NCBI GenBank assembly: GCA_003116995.1
Contig: BDSL01000001.1
Coordinates: forward strand, 1,364,001-1,428,000
DNA length: 64,000 bases
DNA from: Yamagishiella unicocca
Lineage: Eukaryota > Chlorophyta > Chlorophyceae > Chlamydomonadales > Volvocaceae
Direction of reading: 5' to 3'
The position numbers and the translations under genes are program-made. Shown one piece after another: positions 11,348-24,845 of this stretch (its first letter is position 1; every line of letters starts with the position of its first letter). The notes beneath the pieces are model-generated. The model did no database searches, was not told the DNA's origin, and saw nothing but the letters and a program-made list of their open reading frames with translations.

Positions 11348-14300
11348 ATGGACGTTGAGGGCCAAGCCGAAGCGAAGGCCGCCTCGCCACGCCTGCAAAT
11401 CGTCTTCAGGGATCTTCGCTACACCGTCCAGGTATGTCAACCTACATGTTACGGCTAAGATGCTTCCTTTGGCCGAGTCTGGTGGCTACAAGTCACCTGA
11501 ACAAGAAGCCAATTGTTAATCTGTATCCAGGAATTCTTTGCCTTTGCCCGAAAATAATGGGTGCAATTCGTATCGATTGCCAGACAATTAGTCGGGAAAG
11601 GTCTGGGCCACGCGCTGCTGCTACGAGCACGCGCAGCATACACACTAAAGACGCACGTCCCAGCACAACCCGCCATCCTTCATTACGCGACTGTGCCCGC
11701 CCGGGCCGTACTTGGGCACCAGACGTCTCTCATATGTGCCACTGTGGTTGTCTTCGGTGTCGTGACGCTATCACCTCGCCCAGCCCCTTTGCTGGGCACC
11801 CCGCCTGCTTTGACCACGTATCCCCCCTACCCTTTTCCTCACCTCCGCCTCCGCCCTAATCGACTCTTTGTTCAGCAGACAGCTTCACCCATACCTGTGC
11901 ACGCCCAAACGCCACTGTCCTGGTTCTAAAGTATTCCGCCAGGGGCCGGCTACTAACGCAGTTTTGACCGTAACGTGTTTTTTCATGAACGGCCGACGAG
12001 CAGGTGAAGGAGAAGAAACGCGGTGCCACCCAGCGGGACATCCTCAAGGATGTCAATGGGGTCTTGGAACCGGCGCGCCTCACGGCGGTCATGGGTGCTT
12101 CTGGTGCAGGGAAGACAACCCTCCTGAATGTGCTGGCGAGTTGCGCGGCATGAACCGGGTGATGGGGTGCCCTCTAAAGATCGCCAGTAGGGCCTCCTCC
12201 ACCCCTTGGAGGGCAGCCGCTGCTGTAGTCCACGTGCACTTGTTGGTCATGGCGGCAGTGGCTCTGTTCCTAAACAGCACTGGGCGTTACAACTGCATGC
12301 ATCGCGGCCTTACTTTGTTCCGCGCTTGTCGGTATCTCGTTTCTGGACGAAAATCTTCCACCCGAAGCAATGCACCAAGTCTGTCGGACTGTCCAGCTTA
12401 GCCTGGCGAGCTAGCTGTCGTCCTCTCAGACAATTGGGTTTTCCTTGCAACCTCTCAGACATTGTTTTCTTGTTTTGTTTTTATGCGGCTGTTCACCCGG
12501 ATTGGTTGTATCGTCGTGACTTTGCTTGGGCGCGCTCGCTGGGGCGGCTGGACAGGCCTTTGCTTTGTGGGAGGTCCGGCTCCTGTGCCACCCTTCCTTG
12601 GCACCGCAACTGAATACATGGTAGAAGACAGCTCCCAGACGCCGTCTGCGCCTCCTTCCCTTGTGACCCCAGGCCGGCTTCACGAAGCCAAAAGACAAGG
12701 TGGGAGGCACCATCAGCGTGAACGGAATGGCGGTTGGCGGTGACAAGATGAGGCGCATCAGCGGCTTCGTCCACCAAGAGGTGTGCTGCGGCAACGGGCC
12801 AGTAACATGCTGACTCCAAACTCATCCAGGAAACCCCTACCAATGCCGCCGTGGGGTAGAAATTATGTTGGATAACAGGGCAACGCTAGGCGCGCTGCGG
12901 ATGTCGAACCCTGGTCTGGGACCGGTGGTCGCGCCCTCGTAATGCGGAAGCATGTGGGCGCACCCCTTCATGTCGCCTCCCTCGCGCTCCGCAGGACGTC
13001 ATCCTGCACACCATGACAGTGCGGGAGGCGCTCGTCTTCAGCGCAATGCTCAAGCTGCCCAACTCAATGTCCAGTGCGTACGGCTTTCCACAGAGGAGTT
13101 TGTCGGACGGGTCAAGTGCATATTTTGAGCCTAATCAAGGGCAGTGGCTGATCCAAAACGGACAATAATGGACGGTCTAGGGCGGTAGAACCGCAACAAA
13201 GCATTGGATTGCCGATAGGCGGTGACCTCTCAAAGGGGTGGACTACTGCCGTTGCGGTGTTGTGCACGCTTGCTTGGTGCGACCTGGGGTGCATAACCTA
13301 CTTGCATTTTCCGTTTAGTTTCGCGGCTTCGCGGTTAAAAAGCACACCCTGATTTGCTCTCGGTTCGCGATTGTGCAGGTCCGCAGAAGGTGCAGCGCGC
13401 CTTGGAGATCGCCCACCTGCTTAACCTGCAGAAGAGCCTGGACGGTGTGGTGGGCAGCTCCATGATCAAGGGCATCAGCGGTAGGCACAGCGCGCGACGC
13501 GGGATGAAGTCTCCTGGGTCAGGTCGGGGTACAGAGCATGGGAGCCGTCCCCTGTGTAACGTTAGGCCGTTCGTACAACACTTTCTAAGCGGGTCTTGAC
13601 AGGCTGCGACGAAACGGTGGCTACCACACGTGGCAAAAACATGGGTTACTGGGTGGGTGCCATTGACGCGTGCGACGCGTGACATGCCCCTCCTGCCGAA
13701 AGGGGGCTGCTGGTCGTGACCGCGCGGCCCATAACACTATGAGTGCAGCAAGCCTCGGCCCCACAGCGAGTCCATCTCCCAACGCACTGCAGGCGGTGAG
13801 AAGCGGCGGCTGTCCTTGGGGATGGAGATGGTGACGGAGCCGTCTATCCTTTTCCTGGACGAGCCCAGCAGCGGTCTCGATGCGTTCAATGCCTTCAAGG
13901 TGAGGCACATGGGGCCGCGCGAGGAGCAGCAGAGGTGTGAGTTTCGCCTGGGAAGCGCGTCGTCTGTAAACAGGTTGCGGGGTGATGGTGGGAACATGGT
14001 GCCACGGGGTTGCATCACCGCATCGGAGCGCTCGTCCAAGCTGTCCCGAATGGGATATGTGCAAATGGTTCAGTCGCCGCGCACCGTCTTGTTCTTCACC
14101 TTCCGTTTCTCGGCTCCTCCTTCACGCTTCGCTGCCACGATGCAACAACACGGCAGGTCATCCACATCCTTCGCTCGGTGGCGCATCATCATGCCCGCAC
14201 AGTGGTGTGCACTATTCACCAGGTGGGACGGGGCGATTTGGGGTGTGTGGCGAGTGAGGCGAAGGGTGACACCGGGGTGGCAAATTTGGGCCCGGAACAG

Positions 14301-17300
14301 GTTTGATACGTCTCCTCCAGGGGTTTGTTTGCAATGTCCGATGCACATAGTGGACCAGAGGCCCATTTACAGGTCGGCCTGGCGGTTACTTACAGTGTTT
14401 CTCAGGAATGCGACATTCGCTTTGGCATTAGCTACTGTCATAGGACAGCCTGTTCAGGATTGGTGTCGGCCAAGTTCAATTCAGTCCACTTGTATGGGTA
14501 TTGCGTCTGAGATAGTTTCTGCATACTCTTCGATGGCTGCTATCGCCGATGGCTGCTATCGCCAAAGAACCTCAAAATCCATCCTTCCTCCTGTTGGCCT
14601 TGCATTACAGCCGTCGAGCGAAATCTTCCATATGTTCGATGACCTGCTGGTGCTGGCGGAGGGGCAGGTGCGTGCTGCTAGGTTCGGGTGCGAGAGCTTT
14701 AGGGTTTGGGAGTGCGCTGGGTTGGGCTGCAACGGGCACTCCCAAATCCCTCCTCGTTGCTGGTGAGGAGTACCCATGCAGCCTCCTGTTCCAGGGTACT
14801 GGTGTCCAGGGCCAATCGTTGACATCAATGACATCGTAACTGCTATGTTGTTAATACTCCCTCTGCTGCGGGTCAATGGCCTCCCCACCGCGCCCCAGAT
14901 TATCTACTTGGGCGAAGTCGAAGGCATGGTCGACTGGTTTGCAAGCCTGGGCTATCGCTGCCCCACCTACACCAACCCCGCTGATTACTTGTTCATGGAC
15001 ATTCTCAACGCAGCTATGGTTCGCAGTGAGGGCAGCGACGGGGCCGTCATCGAGGTGGACCCTTCAGCAGGTGGGGTCGGAGGGAGTCAGCGTTGAGGCG
15101 TGGCGTAGTAATGTAGCACACGGGGAGGGGGTCGTCTCCCCGACTTGTCATCCTGGCTTCCGGGCAATGATCGCCCACACTTTCCTGCGCCTTGGTTTTG
15201 CTTATGACTCTCTACAGCTCAGAGCAGACTCAAGCTGCTGCACGGTCAACAGGAGGACGATCCCAGCAGCAACGGGCTTGGCGCAGCAGCGTCAGCAACC
15301 ACGGCACTGGACGCCTCGACAACCGGCGGGCAGGACACGCCTGACATCGCGCGGCGCTTGGAGGAGGAGCGCATTGCGGCTCTCATCGCTGCGTGGGCGG
15401 AGAGCCCGCAGGCCGCCAAGCTGCAGCAGTCGTTGACCAACCGGAGCCTGCTCGACACGGGCATCAGCAAGGAGGCGGAGAACACCAACGCGCCGTTTGG
15501 CACGCAGATGCTGCTGCTGGCACGGCGCGCGAGCCGCAACGCGTGGCGGAACCCGCTGGTCATCAAGGGCAAGCTAGCGCAGACGATTTTCCTGTCGCTG
15601 GTGAGGCACCTGCGCGGCGCGTGTTCGTCTCTTGGCTGCGTCGGCTGGACGATGCGACCGCGGAAGGGGAGTCACGGCATCAGAAACATGCTGGTGGTTG
15701 TGTCGAGTAACGGAGCAGGCAACCCTTCGTTTTGTCAGCACGGCACTCCGTGGTCTCAGGCAACGCCATGCCATCGGCTGCTTCCCCCGTCTAACCCCGC
15801 TCCTTGGTTACCCAGCGCCCCGCCTTCCTTCCTTGTTGCACTTCCCGCCCCCCAAGGTGGTGGGGCTGATCTACCTTCAGCTGGATGACGACCTTTCGGG
15901 CGTGCAGGACCGCCAGGGCAGCCTTTTCTTCCTGGTCGTGCAGGGCCTCTTCGGCAGCGTGATGGGCATTCTCACTGTGTTTGGCGCGGAGAAGGCGGTC
16001 TTCCAGCGCGAGTACGGCAACCGTATGTACGGGCTTCCTGCATACTTCGTTTCCAGGTAGGGAATACGCTGCGGTGGGCGCGCAGGGGAGGCGGGTACGG
16101 CAAAAATAAACTCTGGGGAAATGCGGTCCAGTGCTTGAATGTGATATTCCTTACACCAGTGCCTGAATTTAGTATTCCCTACACCAATAATAGGATGGCC
16201 AGTGCAAGCGCAGTTCATGCATCCGCGGCAAGCGCTGTCCGTGCCTTATACGTTGATCTGATGTGTGTCATGATGCACGGTGGTGTCTTACAAAGTGTAA
16301 TATGATCCTCTCGCCACCCAGGTGGTTGGTCGAGCTGCCGGGTCAGATCATCATGCCCGTGTTATCGGCCGTCATTTGCTACTGGATGATAGGCTACCAG
16401 AACACCGCCAGCAAGTTCGGGTGGTTCGCCCTCATATTGGTGCGTTGCTTGCCGGAGTGGCTGGGTTGCAAGCGTCGCCAAGGGTAGCCGCTTGGCTACG
16501 TACATGTTCCACATCGGGGCGCAGCACAGGGAAACCAGGCCTGCGCACAGTGGACCATCATGTCCTGCTTGTGCGTGTCCGGCCAAAACCACAGCATTTG
16601 GAACCACAGCATAGTGCACACCAGCTTGGGTTGGTTACGGTTTTTTCCCCTACAAATCTTGTTGGTTTCTTCCTACCGGCCTGCAGGTGCTCATGGACAC
16701 GTGCGGAGCAGGACTGGGCATATTCGTCTCGTGCCTCTTTAATGACTTGTCAGGTTTGTCTGTTGGGCGCAAGAATACACACATAAATGGCGGTGCATTC
16801 GCGAGGGTAGTAGTAGTACTAGTTGTAGTGGGCTTCAGAGGGTGTGGGTCCATTTTTGTGCACGATGCGAAATCAATTCGACTGACATCACGACATGCCG
16901 TCCCGTTCCTTGTTTACAGTTGCACTGTCGGTGATGCCAATGTTCCTTCTGCCTTTGATGGTGTTCAGTGGATTCTTCGTCAACTCGGATACGGTACGAG
17001 GATGGTCCGGAGGACCGAGCTGGCTGGCAATGCAGTCTAGCAAAGTCTGTCTCTATTCTATACCAGAGTTCTCACTTTACGCTAGTTCACTAGCAGGGGT
17101 TCACTTGAAGTTTTGGATTATCTTGCGGCACTGGTGTTTCGTACTTCGACTTGCGCGATCAAGTGTTCAAAAGCCTTAGGACGCCCCTCGTCCTTGAAAC
17201 CCTGAAACATTTCTTCGTTGCAGATCCCACCGTACTTCAGCTGGATCCAGTACATCAGCCCAATGCGGTACGGCTTCCTGGCGCTCGTGAAGAACGAATT

Positions 17301-18065
17301 CTCTGGTCTGCAGGTGTGTACGTCAATCAGTGTCGTAAGCGCTGTCCGCCAACGAGGACTTGGCTTGAAGTGTGTACCGCTGTGGTACCGGTATGTTCGG
17401 ACGCACAGGGGCCGACTCGACGGTGCATCGGGTGCTAGCCGCGAAAACATGACGGCGGCGCCTAGATTGTCACGAAGAAACCTGCAGCCGACAGCTCCGT
17501 TAATACTACCGCGATACCACGGCCCGTAACCTGTTTTGGAAGGCCAGACCTCTCGCTTGCCGGCAGTGTCCTGTCAGGGAGATGCTCTTGTGCGGTTACG
17601 TTGACCACACAGGCAATGTCTGTTAGCAAGAGGGTAGGACAGTCAAAGCCATACAGCCGGCAATGACTTGTGAGAGATCGCAACATTAACTGACATGTGC
17701 CCTACGTACAATCGTGGTCACGGTATTCGCAACATAGCCGTATCCTCTGCTTGTGCTTGGCTTCCCGCCCACCAGCGGTGCGGCCGCAACGAGTTGAGGA
17801 GCAGTTCGCACCCCACCCCACCCCCGATGGCCTAAACGGCTTTCTCTTTTGTACACGGTTTTCCTTGCAAACCCCGCAGATCAATTGCACGCCCGACCAA
17901 GGTTGTGCTCCTGGCTTTGATGGCGACAGCGTCATACGCAACATGGGCTTCGCTGATCAGGGCAGCGTGCAGCAGAACGCCGGAATCCTGTTTGCCATGC
18001 TTTGGGGTCTCTTAATCCTGGCATACATAGCTCTTTGGCTGGGCGTTCGACGCCTGGTTAGGTAA
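11348..18065 (+). CDS. ABCG-family half-transporter
   Basis: Sixteen exons: 11348-11431, 12004-12147, 12673-12780, 12995-13073, 13379-13480, 13793-13899, 14157-14222, 14611-14667, 14899-15070, 15218-15600, 15857-16056, 16322-16439, 16687-16753, 16920-16993, 17224-17313 and 17880-18065 (TAA), about 678 residues, usual for a half-transporter. Domain order is nucleotide-binding then membrane (reverse order, typical of ABCG). Visible motifs: Walker [10 protein letters not shown] (near residue 60), Q-loop GFVHQ, signature ISGGEKRR, Walker [12 protein letters not shown], and the switch His in VVCTIHQ. Six hydrophobic spans follow (for example [55 protein letters not shown]), with the conserved re-entrant stretch around [18 protein letters not shown]. 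It should dimerise and export a hydrophobic substrate; the substrate is not predictable. The start [10 protein letters not shown] is the only ATG upstream of [10 protein letters not shown]. Exon 2 needs a GC donor at 12148 to keep frame. TGTAA lies at 18515. Confidence 0.93.
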
Positions 18066-19370
18066 GAATGATGGCCATGTCCTGAAGGTTTGTCAGGGGC
18101 CACATACGGGGTACTGTACCCGGCACAACTGTACATCAAGGCCCTCGGAGACAACGGATGAGTAAGAGTTGAAACATCGCTTGCCCAAGTACCTTCTGTA
18201 GTCGGACGGTTGAGCCGCGTTCGAAGTCGGGCGCACGTTCTACCCGGAGACTTCACGACGGAAATCGAGCGGTGATGTGTACCGCAACATGCGACACTCC
18301 CAACGTCCGCTGACGCGCTGCTCTGGCCAGAGCTGTGCAAAAACCTGTTCTTCGCGTGAGGCCACAGGCGTGGCAAGCATTTGCCGCGGTGTAGGAAGCT
18401 TGTTGCTTGAAGTTTGTGTTGCGCAACAATTATATGAGCGTCGATGTCCATAGGCTGGATCGTACGATTTCGGAGCGCACAGCAGGTCGTACCCTGAAGA
18501 ATTGAATTAACTAGTGTAACGATGCCTGTTGCGGGTCAAGTGCATCTGGCCCCATGGCGGGCGAAAAAATGAAGCGACATGTACGACATTGTACTACATA
18601 CTGTAACTGTATCTGAAGGCTTCAGAAGTTGTCCAAGTTGTGAGGCGTGCTCGCTGCGTCGTGAGCGCTGTCTTGAATAGATTGACGCTTCGTTGGCGTG
18701 GGATGACACCAGTGGACTATCCTGAGTCCGAGAAGCATTTGATCCAATGTCAAGAGCCCTTACGCGTCACCACATTATCTCAAGAAATGTTGCCCTGATC
18801 GGAAGGCGCGTGCATGAAATCCCAAGAATGAAGTCCGGTCACATACTGTAGCGATGCAGCCAAACGAAGCACTGCACCTCCAAACCTGAACAACTTCCAT
18901 CAACCAACTGTTGACAGCTTGATTCCCGAGCATGGCGCAGGTATCATGAACTGCTATGAGGCGCTTTATGGACAAGCCGAAGTCCGATTCCCAGCGTTAT
19001 CAGCATGAAGGGTATAACGGCAAACTATACCTCCCAAGCCCGCAACAGAGTCATTAAGAACACAGCATGTTCCAAACAATGTTATTGCCTGCATGTCTTT
19101 CACATCGATACCGGTAATCCTCTGGCCAGGCACCCACCCAGACGTCGTCGCCGAGTAGCACCCTGCACTTGACGCACAAACATCGTGGCACATCCCGCGC
19201 CTCCCAACCGCAAGCGCCTGACGGCGCCCTGGATACAACAATTTACTCTAGGTTTGGACATAGTTCACCACCTCTTGGCAGCTGATGTCAGAACTTTTTC
19301 CAGCGACTAGTCGTGCCTCGTTCCGCCATGCCAAGACACGACGAAACAGCGCTCCAGACATACAGTACAC
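18066..19370. other. Convergent spacer between ABCG and hnRNP-like genes
   Basis: Both neighbours end into this 1.3-kb stretch. TGTAA at about 18515 and 18602 on the plus strand suit the ABCG 3' end. I see no exon, RNA gene or mobile element here; open frames are short and without recognisable domains. Confidence 0.6.
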
Positions 19371-22300
19371 TCAATACGGCGCATAGCGCGGCCCCGTGGA
19401 GCCACCACCACGACCGCCGTACGGGGCCCCGCTGGGGGCCGCCGGCGGTCGGCTGCCGCCGCTACCCCCCGTGTAACCGCCCGAGCCTCCTTGATAACCG
19501 CCTCGACCGCCCCCGCCGCTGCCGCCCGTGTAGCCACCCGAACCAGCTGAGTAACCTACAAGAGGGCACGATGGAATGCAATGATTCTTGTCCATGCGGG
19601 AATATGCCAGCCTGCGGATCGCTGCTTGCAACCCCCGTGCTGACAGCTGCAGGTGGATCGAGACGAGCATCATTACACCGCCCACCGATACCCATGTTGG
19701 TGCCATCGCCTAAATCAGCCCCCACGACCACCTCACCTGAGCTGCCGCTTGCGTACGGTGCCCCGCCTCCTCCGCCCGCATTGCTGCGGCTTGGCGGTGG
19801 AGCACTGTACGGCGGTGCACCTCCGCCCGCGCCAGCGCCTCCACCGCCAGCGTACGGGCCTCGCTCCCCGCCATATGGTCCGCTGGGCCGCTCTCCAGGG
19901 TACGCACCCCCGCCGCGCTCGCCTCCATACGGCCCGGCTGCGTATGAGCCTCCGCTGCGTTCGCCGCCGTAGCCTCCGCTGCGTTCACCACCGTAGCCTC
20001 CGCTGCGTTCGCCACCGTAGCCTCCGCTGCGTTCGCCACCGTAGCCTCCGCTGCGTTCACCATAGCCGCTGCCGCCGCCGCCACGCTCACCGCCACCGTA
20101 ACCGCCGCGTGAAGGAGCTGGACCTGACGGCCCACGCCCACCTTGGTGGCTGCCGCCGTAGCGCTCGCCCCCACCGTAGCCCCCCGCTTCTCTGTGCCCC
20201 CCGCTTGGCTCATACGCCCCTGCACACGCGCAAGACATGGTTGCGGAGCTTAGCGCCAGAGCTGGAGAGGCGCGGAAGGTAAGCGAGAGGCCCGTCACAC
20301 GCACCTGGTCGGCTGCCGCCGTACTCGCCCCGAGGTGGGTACTTTTCCCCGTAGCCTCGCTCTTCGTAACCACCGCCGCCGCCGGCGCCCCCGCCACCGC
20401 GGCCGCTTCCACCATAGCCGCCCCCGCCCGAGCCGCCGTAGTCGGCCGAGGGACGGCCCTCGCCACGACCTTCGGCGCTACGTTCGCGAGGGCCGGGGGC
20501 AGCGGCCGGGGCGCCACCGCTGCGACGCACGGGGCCGCCGGCGCCAGCTGCACCGGCCTCGTGATATCCGGCAGCGCCGCCCATTACGTACCCGAACTGG
20601 AGGCGGACGGCAACAGGCAGGGCATGAATAAGCAAGCAGCGGGCAGCTTTGTAAACACGGCGCCTAACCCAAGGCGAGATGCCAGGGTAGGTGAATGCCT
20701 AGGTTCGGAGAACCACCGGCCAATGGGCTAAGATCACACAGGCTTGTCTCAGCATATTTAAGGACCTCCCCGACAGAGACACAGTTGAGCACGTTGCTAA
20801 CGGTTGCTGTCAACAAAGGTAGCGACTGCGTTTGTGACGAATAAATTGCACATGTACCCTGTTACATGGATGCCTACTTACCCCTACCTGGCCACTCGGC
20901 ACCATGACGGGCATGAGGGGCATCCCCGGGTAGCCGCCGTATCCGTAACCATATCCGTAGCCCTCGTACTCGTCCTCGTACCCCTCCTCATACCCGTACT
21001 CGTATCCCTCCTCGTAGCCGTAGCCATAATCAGCTTGGCCGTAGCCGCGGCCGTAGCCACGGCCACCTGGGCCACCGCGTCCGCCGCCACGCCCACCTGG
21101 GCCACGACCGCCTGCAGCCAATAGGAGCAATGGAGCGCAATCCTTTCGAGAGACCCCATCACGCAGGGGATGATAATGGCTAATACCCCTGAAGGCCCAG
21201 CCGATGGCGCATTCCCGTGAGGTGGAAGACAGCCCCGCCGCGGTCCGCTGTTGCCAGGCTTCCTACGTCAGGCCTCACCTCCGCGACCCGGCGGTCCATA
21301 ACCCCGCGGAGGGTACCCGTAGCCAGCTGGTCCGTAGCTGCGCACCATACCCATGCCGCCCATGGCATTGCCGTCCTCGCGCTGGACCTGCGGCTTTGCC
21401 ATGTGCACCTGTTTGCGGTACCAGGGCAGGTGGGGAGGTAGTGCTCGGGTTAAGAAAGCCAATCGAGCTTCCGTGAACGGCTCGGAATTTCTGAAATGTC
21501 CAATATTCTGCCGATTAGTGCAACAAGGGCGATAAACGAGTGGCCGGTGTAAACTGACGCGTCCCCAACAACACTCACAATGAGCTCCCTCTCCGCCATC
21601 ACGTGCTTCTTGTTCTCCGCCTCGCTGACGGCGCGCACAGCTGCGGAGCGCTCCAGGTAGTTGACAAAGGCGTAGTTTCGGAGCTTGCCCGGGTCCTCAG
21701 GGGTGTATAGCATTGTCACACGGTCGATCTACAGCGTTCCAGGAAAGTCAGGAGTAAGGCACCGCCAAATCAGCGCGGTCCCGGGTTATCCGTGTGTCTA
21801 GGCTAGGCTATGAAGGACAGTGGGTGCAGCGGCTGGACATGTTCCGGCCCGCGCATCAGTGCAATGCTAGCTTTCCATCGTTGGATGGCTCACGAGTCTC
21901 CCTAGCCGCAACATTCGGGGTTCGCATTTCCATAGGTTTGGGCCGAATCTCCCAGTTGTGGGCCCGTATCTTCTCCATCGTCAATGATTCTCGCATAGCT
22001 GCTGGGTTTTAGACCCGCCCATGGTTGGATCACGGCTGGAGTCGCATGTAACCCGGCCAGCAAGCCCTGCCTTGTAGCTCAAGCACGAATACTCCAGAAC
22101 TACTGTCACATGCCTCGTTACTCGCTCTCTGCATCATGTTCTGCATTGTGTCATCCTGCTTGCCGCCTCCACGATCAGTTCACATCTTGATGTGTCGTTG
22201 CCACATCATGCCGACATCGTCGCAATCGCAACCCTCTGTACCAAACACTGTGCCCACACGGATCAAAGCCAAACAGCAACCACTCACCGTGCCGTACTGT

Positions 22301-24845
22301 ACAAACGAGTTGCGCAGGTCCTGTTCCGTGTAATGCTCCGGCAGGTTGCCCACGTAGATTGATTTCACCTTCAGCGGAGGAGTGGAGCACGAGCCCGTTA
22401 GAATATCGATATAATTCGCGCAAGCCCTGACGCGGAATTCATGGCTTGAAAGTAGAATCAACATTTTTGCCATCTACCCAACCGCTACTTCTGCTTTGCG
22501 TGCCTTCCCTCGCACACGCCTTGCGCATGGCTTTTGTTGCCGCTAATCCCGCGTGAACGCCGGCAACACACCTTCTCCGTCCCAATCTCGTCGCGCTTGG
22601 GGTCAGCCCACATGACCTGGACTTGGTGTCCCCGGAGCCGGAACTCGGGTCGGCTGAGCTTGCGCAGGGCTAGCGTTGCAGCAGCGTTGTTGTAGAACGC
22701 AATGAAGCCGAAGCCGCGAGCCTGGTTCGTTTCCTTATCCATCATAACCTCCACCTTTTCCACGCCTGTTTGAAACGTGCAACCAGACGTCCGGCCTTAG
22801 TGAGCGCCATCCCGGACAGCATTGGTGACCTGCTTATTGTGTAGAGGGCCCCCTTATGCGTAATGCATGACTTCAGCGCGACCAAACCCATCGATCCTAT
22901 TCTCCTCTCTGGCGTTGAGGAAGTGCGCCTCAATGCTTCTTTTTGGCGCGAGAACGATGGCGTGCACACCCAATTGCCTTGTATAATGGTGCAAGTGATC
23001 GTATGGCCGAATCATCCTTCCTAATTCTTTGCCGCCTGCCGCGACTACATGAACACTCACCCACTACTTCGCCCTGAAGCACCACCTCCAGCTCCTCGCG
23101 CGTGATGTCGCGAGGCATCTGCCCAATGTAGAGTTTGTTCTTTACAATCGAGGACACCACGTTAACCTGCAAGGAACAACGCGCCAACCGATAAATATCT
23201 GCGCTGCGCGGAAAGCATTTAAGCGCGAGGGCAGCGCCGTCATGGCGGGACCCAGGGTTCGGCAGGGTCCAAGACGGTCGATGACTCAGCCCTCCGTCGC
23301 TCACCCTCCGGCCAGGGAAGTCCTTGACCTCGCGCCCCTCCAGCACCGTCATGGCCTTGTCCGCTCCCTCGCGCGTCTTGTACACGCAGAAGCAGTACCT
23401 ACGGGGTTCACGCCACCGCTAAGGATGAGGGTGCGACAGGCACGCTTTGCGCTGCCGAATGCGCCGCAGCTGACCGTCAGACGGCGGGTGGAGCTCCCGA
23501 ACGCCTGTCACCGGCAATCCCAAGCGTCGGCGCCGTCTTACCCCTTGTTGGTGTTGGTTTCCCGGTCCTTGGGAATCCGCATGGCAAAGACTTCGCCCGC
23601 TAGCTCGCAAAACGTGCGCAGCTGCGCATCGCTGGCCTCACGGGGCACCTTCGAGATGAAGACCTGATAGCGAGGAACGGCAGTGCAGGAAAACCGTAAG
23701 CCAAACTCCGGGCCAAGGTCCGAAGAGGCTTCATTGAAGTGGTGACGCGCACGGGCTAAGGGTTATTCGGTATCCCAAATGTGTGCAAGTTAGCTAACTG
23801 CGCGTTATCTGATTTGTACCATCAGATGTGTAAGACTTTAGGCAAGTAATCGTGACAGCCAAACCAGGCAAAACCCCGGTCCTCCATACAGGCGATCCCG
23901 GGGCCCCGCCAAAACGTGCCCCACTTCACCCTAGTTCACTGGTCCCTCCGAGACTAAGAGCGAGGATCACCTCAGTTCCATGTGGGGGCTGGCTCATGGG
24001 ATCTTCGGCATCGCCCGATCTGTCGGACGATAGTGTGGTGTGGCAGGTATCATTCAGCACGTGGAATTTGACGACACCAGCTACGTAATGCTTGTCAGCA
24101 AGCCATAGTTGATCACCCCTGCCCCCGTACCACATCCGCTCCGTAAGCGAAATCTCAATCGACAGGAGAATGTAGACAAGCAAAAAGGCTTGCGCAACAC
24201 CGAGTGTAGCAGATGCGAATGCATGGACTGAAGGAACCGGGGAACAAAAGAAACACGGTTTGGTAGTCGATCAAACTGGCTTGCTTCTGCTCTCCAACCC
24301 ACACTCTTTACCCGCACTCACGCGTGCTGCTGCTCCTGCTCCTCGTTGCGCTGCCGCTCATCCTCCGCTGTAGCCAGCTCCTGCTCACGAGCCTCCTCAT
24401 TTCCTTGCTCTCGCCCGTTATATTGTTCAACCTCGGCTTTCGGTTCAACCTTAACAGCCGCGTCCTCGTCGCCCGCGCCACTGGCGCCGCCGTCCGCGTC
24501 TGTTTGCGCCTGCGTTCAATGTAACATTACATCCGTATGGGGGATGAACAAACGGCACCATGTACGAAACGGTGCAGCCGTTTTACGCAGGAGACCTCAA
24601 GCCAGGGCGGCATGTGGTGGTACCTGATCGCCGGGTCCTTCGGCTTGGGCCTCCTCCATAACATCGCCTTGCGCATCCCCACCGTAGTCCTGTGCAGCCG
24701 CAATATGAAACATCGTCACGGAGGACAGACTCCATAGTCAGCAATGGCGCGCAAACTGCCGGCGATCCACACGCACCTCGCCCAGTATGTCAGCGTCATC
24801 TGCCAGCGCAGCCTCCTCAGCATATTGCTCTTGATCTTCCGCCAT
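19371..24845 (-). CDS. hnRNP Q/R (SYNCRIP)-like protein: three RRMs plus Gly/Tyr/Arg-rich tail
   Basis: Fifteen exons, read from the minus strand: 24777-24845 (ATG at 24845), 24624-24689, 24322-24509, 23971-24019, 23542-23663, 23305-23398, 23061-23166, 22572-22765, 22288-22368, 21579-21728, 21279-21408, 20888-21111, 20305-20596, 19737-20219 and 19371-19555 (TGA). All phases agree, giving about 810 residues. The N-terminus is acidic (residues 1-115). RRM1 (about 125-196) has RNP2 VFISKV and RNP1 NKGYCFCVY; RRM2 (about 208-290) has LYIGQM and [12 protein letters not shown]3 (about 297-372) has IYVGNL and LRNYAFVNY. The remaining 430 or so residues are Gly/Tyr/Arg-rich with [13 protein letters not shown] and GGYGGERS repeats. 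Three consecutive RRMs after an acidic region, with an RGG tail, match the hnRNP Q/R and plant LIF2 group, which act in mRNA processing, stability or chromatin-linked RNA binding. The tail is predicted disordered and a likely target of arginine methylation; that is inference. Confidence 0.92.
19951..20067. repeat. 24-bp coding repeat, nearly five copies (GGYGGERS units)
   Basis: Units starting TCCGCTGCGTTC at 19951, 19975, 19999, 20023 and 20047 encode, on the minus strand, repeated GGYGGERS in the tail of the hnRNP-like protein. The last copy is shortened. Differences between copies are single third-position-type changes (GCC/ACC), so the array is young or homogenised. Confidence 0.9.
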
